A DNA stretch of 64,000 bases, from the NCBI RefSeq assembly GCF_902635505.1, contig NC_045427.1:516297665-516361664 (forward strand). The letters run 5' to 3'. Numbering within the stretch: the stretch's first letter is position 1; each line of letters begins with the position of its first letter. The notes beneath the pieces are model-generated. The model was given only the letters and a program-made list of their open reading frames with translations. It was not told the DNA's origin and searched no databases. The position numbers were made by a program, and so were the translations under genes. Source of the DNA: Sarcophilus harrisii (Eukaryota > Chordata > Mammalia > Dasyuromorphia > Dasyuridae). Shown here in pieces: positions 11,951-24,515 of this stretch.

Positions 11951-12142
11951 CAGGGGTCCTCAAACTTTTTAAATAGGGGGTCAGTTCACTATCCCTCAGA
12001 TTGTTGGACGGCCGGACTATAGTAAAAACAAAAACTTTGTTTTGTGGGCCTTTAAATAAAGAAACTTCATAGCCCCGAGTGAGGGGGATAATCGTCCTCA
12101 GCTGCCGCATCTGGCCCACAGGCCGTAGTTTGAGGACTCCTG
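11951..12142 (+). mobile_element. hAT-type MITE, 192 bp, complete termini
   Basis: Inverted ends CAGGGGTCCTCAAACT and, at the right, the complement of CAGGAGTCCTCAAACT (15 of 16 match). The interior has TAGTAAAAACAAAAACTTTG and GCCGCATCTGGCCCACAGGC, which I recall from a frequent marsupial hAT family. The 8-bp flanks TCTATTTA and TGTAAGTA share five bases, weak for a duplication. It encodes nothing; a non-autonomous element mobilised by an hAT transposase. Confidence 0.88.
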
Positions 12143-12299
12143 TGTAAGTAACCAATTCAACATTACACCATTTTTTTTTTTCAAATCCTTTGTACCACTT
12201 TTATTTACTCATATTTTTGCCAAAGAAACTCTAACCCTAGATTACCCCCAGAATCATTCCTTTTTGTTCTTCACATGCTTAAATTCAGTCAAATCAGCT

Positions 12300-12590
12300 A
12301 ATTTCTTATACATGTCTCTGGCCTCCATAGGTTGTCTCTCATCCTTGGAATGTACTCTCTCCTGTTCTCTGCATCCCAGAATTCCTAGTTTCCTTTAACT
12401 GCTAGTGCCATCCCCTACCCCAGCTTTCAAAAATATTACCATGCACTTTCTAATATTATGATGTACTTATATGTGTTCCATATAGCATGTTCCCCTATAT
12501 AAAATGACTTATTTGGGGAAGGTAGTTTTTGCCAGTATCATCAGCATCTATCCAGTGCTCTGGCATATGGTTAAGAACTAAAGACTTGAT
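12300..12590 (+). mobile_element. L2 LINE 3' remnant (weak)
   Basis: CTTGGAATGTACTCTCTCC and CCAGTGCTCTGGCATATGG fall in L2 3'-end order, but much is eroded. Confidence 0.5.
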
Positions 12591-12949
12591 TAATTAGAGT
12601 CGGCAGTTTTAACAAAAGCAGGAGTGAATATTTGTTGTGTATAGGGGACTATGATGCTATTTGTTGGATGACAGTGAAGATTTGGTATTGAGAAACTCCG
12701 GGTTTGGGGGAAAGACTTGAAGTAGAGTTGTCACACACAACTTGGGAAATTATCAATTTTTTTATTAGGAAGTAATATAATGAAAATAGCACTTTCCTTT
12801 CACACTACTTCCTTTTACCCTCTCTGTGATCTAGCAAGTCATCTTCATTCCTCTAGATAACTCTAAGACCAAAAGTTATAGATTATCTGTATATAGTTTC
12901 CAGGATTTTCCTATATCAACAAAATTACATGGCCAATTCCTAATCATGT

Positions 12950-13290
12950 TTGCACATTCATATTCTAGTCAAATTGAACTGCTGTTCATCCCCGCTTCTT
13001 ATCTGCTTTCCTCTTTCTGTCCGTTCTCTTTAGCTGGAACTTGTCATACTTCTGTTAAAAAATTGTTTTCTTTAAGACCAGCTTCAGGTGTCACCTTCTC
13101 CATGAATCTTTCCAGCTAGAATTGATCACTCCCTTCTCAAATGCTCATACATTTTCAGTTCTCTCTCTCTCTTAAATGGGATAACAAATTTTTTAAAGGC
13201 AAAGACTGTATATTTCATCTTTGAATCTCCCACATTTAGCACATTGTCTTACACATACAGGACACATATTAAATGCTTAATTGAATTAAA
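12950..13290 (+). mobile_element. L2 LINE 3' end
   Basis: TAGTCAAATTGAACTGCTG, AGGTGTCACCTTCTCCATGA, GGCAAAGACTGTATATTTC, TAGCACATTGTCTTACACA and the tail TTAAATGCTTAATTGAATT follow the L2 3' consensus. Confidence 0.75.
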
Positions 13291-13299
13291 TGAGTCTGT

Positions 13300-15335
13300 G
13301 GAAAGCATGGACTAATGGGGCAAAACTAACACAGAAACCAACTAAAGATTTGTTGTATTCTATATGTGGTTTTGAAGGCCCAAATTGGGTTGCTGGCAAT
13401 GAGGGGACAGATTTGAAATATTTTACAATAATTGGTGGAATTTGGAATCCATAGATTTCTGGTATTCAAAAATTACATTGCCCAACTAAAATTCCAAGTC
13501 CTAATTCAGAAGTATGATTTTGACCCAAAATTTTCCCATTTCTGATTCCCAATGTTGTATCCTAGATCCTAATTTATTAGTCATTTGATAATAAATTAAG
13601 ACTTTTTCAATATAATCTTTCTCTCAACTAAAATCAGAATGGCAACATTAGAAAATAAGAAACATTCACTTTTTTGGATATTCTATATGATACATACACA
13701 GCTAACACCTACATTCTAATTAAATGCAGTAACTCTAGACATTATATATCATTTAATAATATAAATTAATAGCATAACCAAATGTTACCATTAGTCACAT
13801 TAACAGATGCTCTTTTGCATACTAATTGAAGGGATGCTATTCAAAGTTTATTTTCTTCACTGGCTGAATACTGTGACAAGAGATCACAAAAGTTTCATGA
13901 AACATATTAGGTTACCTGCTGTCAAAGATTTTCATCTTAATATCTTTTATTTTTTTGAACGGGATCTTATTGGCTATTTAATAAAATGACAAAAGACATT
14001 TACCAAAAGTTTATTACATTCTGAGTTTATTATGAACAAGTAACATTAAAATGTCTATCATTTTAGCTTTAATTTACAAGTCCCATATCCAAGGAAAGTT
14101 TGGAAATTGAATAAATATTTATTGCATTTTTTATAGATATGTAAAACTTTGGCTATATAATTGAATTATTCTGTTAATTTTCAAGTGGGTGAAATAAAAA
14201 TGTCTTACTCAAAAAAAATGAAACATTTTAGTGATTAAAGTTACAGAGCAACCTGTTATCTATACTAGAGTTTTTCTCCCCCAACTAATTTCTACCACCT
14301 GTGCCCTCATAGCAATTTGCCCAACTATGATGTAAAAATGAGGGGAAATTGAGATAGCCCTGGCATGTACTCTAATTTTGGCATCATTTCATATATTTCA
14401 AATCCAGTGGTATATTTAGAGGCAAAACAGTGTTTTCACCACTATGGTGTTTTTGTTACAGCAGCCAATCTGGAATTCTGCCTTGTTGGGCTCTCATTGG
14501 ACTCAATTGCTTCTCTGGAATGTCTTACTTGGTCCCTGCCAGCACCACCCTTCCCTTTTCTTCTCCCCTTCCTTCAATGAGGTCATGCCACCTTTTCTTT
14601 AACTCTTTATGGTCTGCATTTCTTATTAAAGTCTGGGTTAGTTTGTTCACTAAAAGTATGAGTTCTTAATTTTCAGGCTCCTTAAAGTAGTATTTTTAAT
14701 CTAACCCCATTTGGGATTTCAATTAAAGTCATTTAAGAAATTGGATTTGCAAACAGAAGAGCAGTTTATAACAAGACATGAAAATGGGAAGAAAAATTTA
14801 TTACCATTAGTTCAAATGAAATGGTGACTGCTTATAAAATATGAAATGGGTAGATTATTAAGGTAAAGTGAAAATGAATTATTAGAACCATGTTTACAGA
14901 GTTTATGCAGGCCAATGTCTGTGCTTAAATTTAAACAATTTAATAACCACAAAATAAAGACAATTCAAGTTCCAGCAAATCCAAATCCTATCATTTCATA
15001 TTCATCAGTGTTGCTCTCTTTCTGCATCTTCATATAATTAACAATAACAACAGGTTCAGATAACAGATTAGCTTTTAAAAATATCACAAAAATGTACATA
15101 ACCAGTAGGTATCAATATAGGTAAATTCTACATTTCCTAATAGTTTGTCTGCCTCTGGGGTTGTTATCTTGTCACAGTACCTAGTAAAAGTATTTTGATT
15201 TCACCTGACTTCAAATGCTATTAAATATTGGAACTTTTTTCCCAAAGGTAAGATGATTGAATCTCTTCCTTTAGAGATTTTCAAAACAGAGCCAACAGTT
15301 GAGAGTCATTCTTGTCGAATAATGATGATGATGGC
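13300..15335. other. Unique DNA, about 2 kb
   Basis: No repeat family or exon recognised. Two overlapping plus-strand frames at 14365-14669 show no known similarity. Confidence 0.5.
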
Positions 15336-15339
15336 AACA

Positions 15340-15535
15340 TTTATGCAGAATTTTAAAGTTTGAGAGTTACTTTATAAATTTTATAGGTGCAATTATCCCC
15401 GTTTTAAAGGTGGGAAAAGGCAGAGCATGTGACTCACCCAGAGTCACACAGCAATTAAGTATCACAGGCTGGCTTTGAACTAAGATTTTCCTGATTCTAA
15501 TTCCAGTACCCTACTCACTGTATCATCTAGGCTGT
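15340..15535 (-). mobile_element. MIR/MAR-type CORE-SINE
   Basis: AATTATCCCCGTTTTAAAGG, CACCCAGAGTCACACAGCA, GGCTGGCTTTGAACTAAGAT and a complement of the tRNA head near 15530. Confidence 0.75.
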
Positions 15536-15939
15536 CCATAAGCTATACATATATGCAATAGTGTCTCAACTGTGTAAATGTGTATGTGTACAAAATCAGT
15601 GAACAACAATGATAATGTGTTTCCTAGGAAAAGTGAGGACGATTTTTTTTTTAATTATGCCAGGTTTTATAATAGATTTACTTAGCTTCAATGAAGTGCA
15701 ACTCTATATGACTAGGAAATACATCTGTAATGGCAATTCAAATATTTTAAGGGTACAACTATTTAAAAGAGCAAACACTTTTTTCATATTTCAATATATA
15801 AAAACAGCCCAAAGTTCTAATTTTTTTTTTTTAGCAGATTTGTCCATTTAGATTCAATTTTCAGTTAACATAATCTTTATTCCAGGAAACTGTCTTATTT
15901 GATATCCTGTAAAGGCAAAAAATGCCACTGGAAATGGGA

Positions 15940-16505
15940 TTCCCACCAATCCTAGAATTTGTGTCTCTTGTGGAACATTACATCTCTTACCCATGCATGT
16001 CTTTTCAGAGGCTGTCCTTCCCACTTGACATTCTCCTTCCTCTCCTCATGATTCTATGATTCAATTGCCACCTCCTTTTGTTATTCATTTTAATTATGCT
16101 CTACTGATCCCATTTGGGGTTTTCTTGGCAAAGATACTGGAGTGGTTTGCCATTTCCTTCTCTAGCTCATCTGACAGATGAGGAAACTGAGATAAACAAA
16201 GCTAAGAGACTTGCCCAGAGTATCTGAAGTCATCTGAACTCAGGTCTTCCTGACTCCAGGCCCATTACTATTACCACTATACTACTTAGCTATCCCTTCT
16301 TATGAGAGGCATTTTCTTATTTTCCATGGTATGAATGATGTCTATCTATACTTTACATCCATTTTATATTTATTTAACTATGTCATGCTGCTTTCCCCTG
16401 ACAGAATATAAGCTCCTTGAGGGTTAATACTATATCAACTTTGTATTACCAGGACTAGCAGTGTCTGGCCTTAGTAAAGTTCTAAAAAATGACCATTGAA
16501 TTAAA
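15940..16505 (+). mobile_element. L2 LINE 3' end split by a MAR1 SINE
   Basis: The left part (about 15940-16080) has the L2 pre-terminal region. The right part (16298-16505) continues with GAATATAAGCTCCTTGAGGG, a TTTGTATTACCAGGACTAGC-type end and an eroded AATAAATG tail. MAR1 interrupts it, so MAR1 is younger. Confidence 0.65.
16085..16296 (-). mobile_element. MAR1-type SINE nested in L2
   Basis: CATTTGGGGTTTTCTTGGCA, TACTGGAGTGGTTTGCCAT, GATGAGGAAACTGAGATAAA and a complement of the tRNA head. Better conserved than the surrounding L2. Confidence 0.88.
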
Positions 16506-16744
16506 TATTAAAACTTGATCATCCTATGTTCTTACAGATTTGCCTTCAATTAGAAGTGTTTCGATAAAATAGCTCCCCAAACTAATAAAACAAAGCATCC
16601 CCATTTTCATGGATATTTCTAGTAAGGAAGAAAAATGTAGCTTTCATATACAAGGACTGATTTTTAATGAACAAATAAATTGTTAAGGTGGTCCTATAGA
16701 GGAGACAGTTATTAAATGGCAAGAGAATATGATATACCTACCAA

Positions 16745-16900
16745 GCTTGGGAATTTTTTTTATTCCTAGGTCTCCAACTCTGAGGATTATTGTGAAGCTG
16801 AAGGGATAATATATGTAAGGGTTTACTTAACACAGTGCCTATCACATAGGCACAATATCACATATATCAAAAATTATTTTTTCACTTCACCTTTCCTAAT
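16745..16900 (+). mobile_element. MIR-like 3' fragment
   Basis: GGATTATTGTGAAGCTGAA and TTAACACAGTGCCTATCACATAGGC resemble the MIR 3' half. Weak. Confidence 0.45.
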
Positions 16901-16904
16901 ACGA

Positions 16905-17365
16905 ATTATAAAAGAGAACTCAAAAAAAGACAACTCAAAATGCAGTTTTTGAGTAGGAACTTTTTTTTTTAAACTAAAAATCAACTTTTATTGGAATGGT
17001 TCAAAAATGGTTCTGGAAATCAGAAATCTTTTGTTTCTAACTCTATTAGTACAATTTTTCTAACTTCCTAGCCATGCCTATTGCTATTTAAATTTCATTT
17101 AAAGAAGAAAGCTACTTAAGCTTCAAAAAAAGAGTTTATAAGCAACCTCTCATCGTTTCTTCATTTACCAGTAGTTTTTAGAAAATAGATGGCAGCTTTT
17201 CATATTAGTTTTGTGGCACCACTTGAATGTTATGGATTGTAACGAAAGGAATAACAATTTATTCAAAACTTGTATAAATAGAAATCTAGGACTCTTGTGG
17301 ATTTAAAAAAAAGATTTAAAAAAATCAAATGTTAAAATTTTAAAATACCAAGCATTTTCCTTAAA
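16905..17365. other. AT-rich spacer
   Basis: No feature recognised upstream of the L1 insertion. T-rich and A-rich runs only. Confidence 0.5.
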
Positions 17366-17377
17366 ATATCTGATCAA

Positions 17378-18252
17378 AGACAGGAAAAGATATTGACAAA
17401 TGTTGGAGGGGATGTGGGGAAATGGACATTGATGCATTGTTGGTGGAGTTGTGAACGGATCCAACCATTCCGGAGAGCAATTTGGAACTATGCTCAAAAA
17501 GTTATCAAACTGTGCGTACCCTTTGACCCAGCAATGTTACTACTGGACATATCCCAAAGAGATACTAAAGAAGGGAAAGGGACCCATATGTGCAAAAATG
17601 TTTGTGGCAGCCCTTTTTGTAGTGGCTAGAAATTGGAAATTGAAGAGATGCCCATCAAATGGAGAATGGCTGGGTAAATTGTGGTATATGAATGCTATGG
17701 AATGTTATTGTTCTGTAAGAAATGACCAGCAGGATGAATACAGAGGCCTGGAGAGACTTACATGAACTGATGCTAAGTGAAATGAGCAGAACCAGGAGAT
17801 CATTATACCCTTCAACAACAATACTATATGAGGATCAATTTTGATGGAAGTGGCTATCTTCAACAATGAGAGGATCCAAATCAGTTCCAATTGATCAGTA
17901 ATGAACAGAACCAGCTACACCCAGCAAAAGAACACTGGGAAATGAGTGTGGAACACAACACAGAGTTTACACTCTTTCTGTTGTTTGCTCACATTTTTGT
18001 TTTTCTTCCCAGGTTATTTTTACCTTCTTTCTAAATCCTATTTTTCTTGTGTAGCAAGACAACTGTATAAATATGTATAGATATATTGTACTTAACATAT
18101 ACTTTAACATGTATAGGACTACCTGCCATCTAGGGGGAGGGGATGGAGGGAAGGAGGGGAAAAGTTGGAACAGAAGTTTTTGCAAGGTCAATGTTGAAAA
18201 ACTACCTATGCATCTGTTTTGTCAATAAAAAACTATAATAAAAAAAGAAAAA
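17378..18252 (+). mobile_element. 5'-truncated L1 with A-rich tail and TSD
   Basis: The last part of ORF2 and the 3' untranslated region of a marsupial L1: GACAAATGTTGGAGGGGATG, TTTGACCCAGCAATGTTACT, GAGAATGGCTGGGTAAATTG, TGAAATGAGCAGAACCAGGA, ending TCAATAAAAAACTATAATAAA. The 10-mer ATCTGATCAA lies at both edges (17368-17377 and 18253-18262). The frame at 17451-17765 is a remnant of this element, not a gene. Truncation is the usual outcome of L1 insertion. Confidence 0.93.
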
Positions 18253-18409
18253 ATCTGATCAAGTCTTATTTTTTTATTGATGAATTTTACTTTTGCTGAA
18301 GTATTAAGTTGTTTATGAGGCAAATCCATTCATTCAAAGCATGCCTTAATATCTGTAAAGACAGAACAAAAACAAGTTGAATTCTTTTAATGGCATAACT
18401 ATATGCAGA

Positions 18410-18560
18410 CCAACCCAGAATCAAAGAACATTAGAACTAGATATTAAAAATGGTGTAGTACAAGCTCCTCATTTTACACATTTGAAGAAACCCACTCAAA
18501 TAATAATGCTGACAGATAGAACTGGAATTAGTATCCAGATCTCAAATTGTTGTTTGAAAA
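18410..18560 (-). mobile_element. MIR3/L3-like fragment
   Basis: CATTAGAACTAGA, CAAGCTCCTCATTTTACACA and an eroded complement of the CORE. Weak. Confidence 0.45.
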
Positions 18561-18769
18561 TGAGGAAAATTGTCATTAAAACTTGATATTATGAACTTTT
18601 ACCAGATGAGATTCTCAAATGCCATTTTATTGATCCAATATGCCATACTAAAAATCCAGGGATAGTTTGTGATTTTCCATCCTGATGGGACAGGTTAGTA
18701 ACAATGAATAATCCTTATAACAATAAGTCAAAAATTACCTTATATTTTGCTTTGGGGAATTATTTTTAA

Positions 18770-19235
18770 CGCTAGATGGGTCTATCTGAGGGGGATATAA
18801 AGTGAAAAATAAAATAGTTCTTGTCTCAAAAGGCTAACATTCTACCCAGAGAGACAACACATACAAATATGGGTAGATACAAGATACATGCAAAGGCATA
18901 CAAGGGAACCTTAGATGATGGGAGCACTAGTAGTTAAGGAAAAAAGCATGAAAGGGTTTCTATGGAAGGTAGTGCTTGAGTTGAGTCTTGGGGGGAAAAA
19001 ACCACGGGGATTCCAAGAGGCAGAGATTAGTTCAAAAGCCCGGAAACTGGAGAGGCCAGTATACTAGACTGTAGAACACATTGAGGGAAATAGTGTACGA
19101 ATACTGGAAAAATAGGAAAAGGCCAGGTTATAAATGCTTTAAATGCCAAACATGCTCATTATCTCTAGGGAGTTACTGGATTTTATTGTGAAGGGTCATA
19201 GAATAGTCACATCTGAATTTAAGAATCATCTTTGT
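18770..19235 (-). mobile_element. L2 LINE remnant
   Basis: Antisense L2 landmarks in order: GTCTCAAAAGGCTAACATTC, GAAAGGGTTTCTATGGAAGG, GGCAGAGATTAG, GGCCAGGTTATAAATGCTTT, CCAAACATGCTCATTATCTC. Confidence 0.65.
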
Positions 19236-19239
19236 GGTG

Positions 19240-21880
19240 GCTCAGCATAACATGGTACCTTGCTTTTTGGGAGGTGAAACCTCCCAAATGTCCTATTATT
19301 GGCCCAGAATTATGTAAAAGGTGACAATATATTTCCTTTATGCAGTTATTTCAGAAATGTTTCCTCTGAATTGTTATTGCCCTTCTAGTCTTTGGAATTA
19401 GAATCACTGATGTACCTGTGACTTTCACTTTTCTTTTATTACCAACATTTTGTTCTCTTTCAAACTTTCCTGGAAGACAAAATATCCTGCCTTGAATCAC
19501 TCTTCTTCCCTATTGCATGATACTATGTCTCAAATGTCTTTACTACTTACACCATCCTCCTTTACTTAACAGTGTACTACTCTTCTGTGTTTTGGATTTT
19601 AAATGTCTACAGAGCAATGGACAGAAACCTATTAATGACAATTCATTATTGTACATCATAATTATGTATCATCAGATATATGGAAATCCCAACATTTTCT
19701 TCTGTTTTTTACAAAAAATGACTATTTTAAAATTTTATATTTTAGGATTAACTCATATACTTTTCAATCATATCTCTTCACTGTGAATTATACCATGTTA
19801 ACTCTTACCCTCCAATTTTCATATAATTTACTCAGCTTAGTTTAATACTTTGTTGGCATATAGAGTATCTTTGTTTACTCTGGACTAGAGAGAGATGAAA
19901 GAAGGGGCCTTTTAAGCTAAATCAATTATATCTCTACTCTAGGGAAGGTGTGAATGAACAGGTTAGCACAGAGGTCAAGTCTGCTTTTAGGTTGGCTCTT
20001 TGTGTTAGTCTGAGAGGTGATGTAATCTATTCCCAACAGAGAGTGGGGAAGGAGTTGTGCTAAGTATAAGGTCTTACAGACAGACCTTTACAGAACCATT
20101 TCCTTAGTTTGAATTATTATGAAGACTTGAAATATCAGATATGTCTGACCAATCAGACAAGCCAAATAGAAACTATTCTTTGGCTTACTTCTGATTAAGA
20201 ATTATCCATGCCATTCACTCTCGTCATTAGGATGCAGAATCATAAGTTGTCACTAAATTTTTAGTATGGCATATGTGACAATAACATGCTTGTCTTTAAA
20301 TACTATTTTAAAAATAATTCTTACTCATCAGAAACAGCATAAATCTTTTTGCCATCAGAAGTAAATTCTTGACCCAGGATACTGCATTCAATAAAAGGGT
20401 CAAAATTGTGATCCTTTGACATTATCATTTGAGGGCCTAGTCTAATGCAGCAGAGTTCACTGATATGGGTCATTTGTGACAATTCAAATGATTATATCTC
20501 TGCCACCATGAATTACTACTTGGTTTCAAGATTTCCAGATATCCTGTTTTCAGAAGTCCTACCTTTTACAACAGATTCAACTCCATGAAAATTAGTCTAA
20601 ATTAGTTATAAGTAGAAGCTATAAAACTTTTGGATGCCCTTTTATTACTTTCAAGCACAGTGTATCAAACTGTTAACCAGGTATTACCAAACAGGCATTG
20701 AAGGCTCTAGTTTCATTAAGTAGGTATGTTTCTTTTGTAAATTATGCCTCTTACAATTTTGTTTAAGCAATTCATTCATCTAATAAACTTTTGTTCTGAG
20801 ACTATGAAAAGATTAACTTTGGCCCAGGCTGATTTATCAGGTTCAAATTTGTAGTCTGAATGACGACTTTTTTGTATGTTTTTTTCAAGTTGTGTTCGAC
20901 TTCTTGCGCCTAGGTGGCCCATAGATTCTTTTTTACAAACTTTATTCCATTATTTGTGTCTAAAACATTTATCCTTGTCCCAAACACAAACAATTTTTTT
21001 TCCTGCTTTAAAAAAAAAATACTTTCTTACATCTCAGATTTTTCTGTTGAAAATGAAAGATAGGTTCATTATTACTATTATTTACTTCATATTTTCTCTA
21101 GAAACTGTCAGAAGTCAGTTCACTAATGCTTTATTTTTAATATAATTCTCTTAAACAGCAATCCCAAATGGAGGATACAGTTTTAATTTTCTTTGAGATA
21201 TTACCTTTAAAAGTTAGAACATTTAACTTTTTATTGCTTTTTAAAATGACATGCATAGTAACATTTTTATTTAATGATTCTTACACATATCTATCAAGTA
21301 GGGGATTTAAATATTGGTACAAAATACCCTCTTTTCTTGTCTTTTAAATAAATGTTATATAAATACATAAAATTGACAGGTAACAACCTTGGAAAAGCAC
21401 AATCAAATCCTTTTTTAAGCAAAAGGCAATTTAAAAAAGTAAATATTTCAAATACAATCTCAATGTAGTTTTTATTCAAACTCGGTTTAATTTAATGTGG
21501 TGGCTAACACTAAACTTTAATGGAATAATCTATAATCCTAAAGACAACTTCAAATACATTCAAAAAGGAAAATAATCACATTGATGCTTTGCTGTAATAA
21601 CTGTCTTTGAAGTCTAGGAATCAGAACTATGTTATATAGGAGTTTCCACTGAAGTGGACAGGTTTTAGTGTGTAATTATTTAGTCTGAAGAAAAAAATAT
21701 ATTCAGTCTTCTAATTATTATAAGAGTATTCATGGGAGGATGCTAACTAACTTTTTTATCTTCACCTTTGCTCAGAAGAGCAAATAAGGTAGTCAGAGGA
21801 ACACAGGATGATTCTCTAAAATGATCTAAATTCCATTTCCTTATTCTATAGAAAGAAATCAGAGGGCAGGTCACAATTGT
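19240..21880. other. Unique DNA, about 2.6 kb
   Basis: The longest stretch upstream of the promoter without a repeat I can name. No open frame has recognisable similarity. AT-rich throughout. Confidence 0.5.
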
Positions 21881-21884
21881 TTCA

Positions 21885-22435
21885 GCTATTTACTGTTCAA
21901 CTTGTAAGTCGTTTCAGTTAAGTCAATTTCTGCATCTACAAATTGGGGACAGTAATATTTGTGATACCTACTAAACTGAGTGGTTGGGAGAAAAATGCCT
22001 TCTAACTAGTAAAATGCTATAGCAATATGTGGTTATTGTTATATTACTTAGTCTAGTTATCAAGTACTTTCCAATAATTATCAAGACAGAGTAAGAAAAC
22101 ATCCTCTTTTTAAAATCCTTAACAGGATAAATACAAATACATTCCAGAATGGTCTGGGATCAAAAGGAGTTGGGATGGGAATAGTGGGCAATACAGTAGA
22201 AAGAGCATTAAATTTGAAGTACAGAGATGTGTTTGTCTGGATCTGCCTACTTAACTATGAGACCTGAATTAAGTAAAAAAAAAAATACTTTCTAGTCTCA
22301 GTTTTCTTTTCTGTAAAATGGAGCATACTGCTTGGAATACCTATTTCCTAGAGTTGTTGGACAATTCCAGTGAGTTAATATAGACAAAGTATTTTGAAAA
22401 CCCGAATGTACTAATTATATTATAAACTCTACTTT
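21885..22435 (+). mobile_element. Two MIR-type SINE remnants in tandem
   Basis: The first, about 21885-22065, has the CORE TTTCTGCATCTACAAATTGG. The second, about 22180-22435, has GTAGAAAGAGCATTAAATT, TCTAGTCTCAGTTTTC and TCTGTAAAATGGAGCATAC. Both old. Confidence 0.6.
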
Positions 22436-22439
22436 TCAG

Positions 22440-24220
22440 ATTATTTCAATGTTTAGTGGTTATTTATGAAATAGGAATATATTATGTAATGTTTAGTAGA
22501 AAAGTGAAATATTTTCTAAACTGCTATGTAAAATCTTCTATCAAAATGGATGAAATAAATATGCTTCTACAACAGTTAGGACTCTTGTCATTTCATTGGT
22601 TCTCTTCTCCAACTCTCCCAATCTGACTGTCCCAAGGAAAGGTTGTTTTCAAATTTTCAGTTTGTTTTCACATACATTCTGTATAGTAGGTGACTTTTAT
22701 CCTACTATTTCTAGTACTTACATAAAATATTCAACTAATCTCTGCTTGGAGGGAGTGATTAGAGCTTATCTATACAATTTCAAAACCTGATGGGCCAGGT
22801 AAAAATGAGTATTTTTAGGACAAAAGAACAATTTTCCTCTTCTGCAAAACAGGTTACATTATATTCCTCAAGTTAAAAATAAATTTAGTTACTTGGTGGT
22901 GTTATTATCAAAACAGTTAATTATTTATAATACTAGCTCCACTCGGTATGATAATACACACACAATATGAATGCCTTTAAAAGGTTTTGTTTTTGTTGAA
23001 ACTATCTTAAATTTTTAAATTATTTTTGTATCTTAAAATTATTAGTTCATCCCTGGGATTTGTAGCAAAAGATTCTTTTATTTTAAAAATGTAACTTCTG
23101 TGCTTTGTTACAGTTGCCATATAGTTTGTTGAATCCAAGTGTTCTTGGCTAAGTTTTTCTGAGTTTATATTTTGATACATTCTTAAGCATTATATCCTTA
23201 AGTAGCAACTAAATCATGGGCAAAAAGGAAGTTTTGCTTTCTCAGGGTCGTTTTCTTTTTTCTACAAAACAAACCCCACAGTACATTAAGGGGGAAAAAG
23301 ATAATTTCTGACTTCCCATAAAAGTGAAGGAATTACTGGTGACTCTGCATTTCCAAAGATTAGAACAAGAAGGCTGAAAGATCCCTAAGGATAGACATGT
23401 TTGTACCTCTTACAGGGGCAAAAACTTATCTTGTTAAGTTCAAAGAAGCTCATCATTAGAAGCCTGGATGAAGTGTGATTATTTTTCAACCACTGCTATT
23501 TTCAAAAACGATGCCGTTATAGAGAGAAGACACATCAAAAAAAAAAAAAAAAAAAACCCAACAATAATATAAAAAATTGATTATACCAATATATTTTGTT
23601 CAAAGGTTAATAAGGTCGAAGTCAGTTTATAAAGATGTGAGTCTTTCCCATGAACACATACAACCCAATGACAGGAAAAATGTTAAGCTAACTTGCTATG
23701 AAAAATATAGGCACATTTGAGAATCTAACATCTTCACTTTTACTCTTTATTCTGAATTTCCTTGTTAGTCAAAATTTAAATATTTCGTCCCTTTATGTTT
23801 TGTTTATTGCTTGGTACTTTATCAGACATGAGAGCTAACTAAGCTAAATATGTTTCTGGTACTAATACCCTGTGCCATTTTCTGGTGAGAAGCCTAAAAA
23901 TCTGTAATCCATCAGCTTAATATATCCTATGGTGACTAGAGTTTTCTCCCCATTGTATATATTCTATTTGCTTATATAAATGCACATTGTTTATTTCCTA
24001 TCTTTTTTGATTCCCTCTTCCACTAAAGGAAAAAAATTTCTTACATGTAAAAAAAAAATGAAACTGTTTTGGAAAATTATGAAAATATTTCCCAGTTATT
24101 GTACATACAGTAAGTCTGATCCTTACCACCCTTCCCTCAATACACATTCAACATCCTTAGATTTGGCAGAAAAACTGATGTTTTGTTGATGGGGAAATAG
24201 GTACACTACACAAAAACTAT
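22440..24220. other. Unique AT-rich DNA
   Basis: No feature recognised, apart from a run of about 20 A at 23537-23556. Confidence 0.5.
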
Positions 24221-24225
24221 GTTCA

Positions 24226-24477
24226 AAGGATTTGAGCAATCATTTAACTTCTCTAGGCCTCAGTTTACTGATTTGTAAAATGAAGGGGTTGGCTAAATGA
24301 TCTTGAAGGCTCCAGCTTGAAATTCTACAATCTTATAGCTGGAAAGACAGGTTAGTCTCAGGCTTTACCACTAATTTGTTGCTTGACCTTCAGCAAGTTG
24401 CAACTTCTCCTGAACCAGTTTTCTCACTGAAAAATCAATGGGCTGGAAAAGATCATCTCTAAGGCCCATTCCTCATT

Positions 24478-24480
<3 letters not shown>
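24226..24480 (+). mobile_element. MIR3-like SINE remnants (two, adjacent)
   Basis: AGGCCTCAGTTTACTGATTT, GTAAAATGAAGGGGTTGG and GGCTCCAGCTTGAAATTCTA form one. CAGTTTTCTCACTGAAAAAT and AAGATCATCTCTAAGGCCC form the second. Confidence 0.6.

Positions 24481-24511
<31 letters not shown>
24479..24511 (+). repeat. Poly-A run, 33 bases
   Basis: An uninterrupted A tract after the MIR3-like repeat. This length is unusual for an old element, so it is either a regrown microsatellite or the tail of a later insertion. Confidence 0.95.

Positions 24512-24515
<4 letters not shown>

Noticed and set aside
17451-17765. 104-codon plus-strand frame
   Set aside because: Part of a 5'-truncated L1; the nucleotide order matches the L1 ORF2 end, in a shifted frame.
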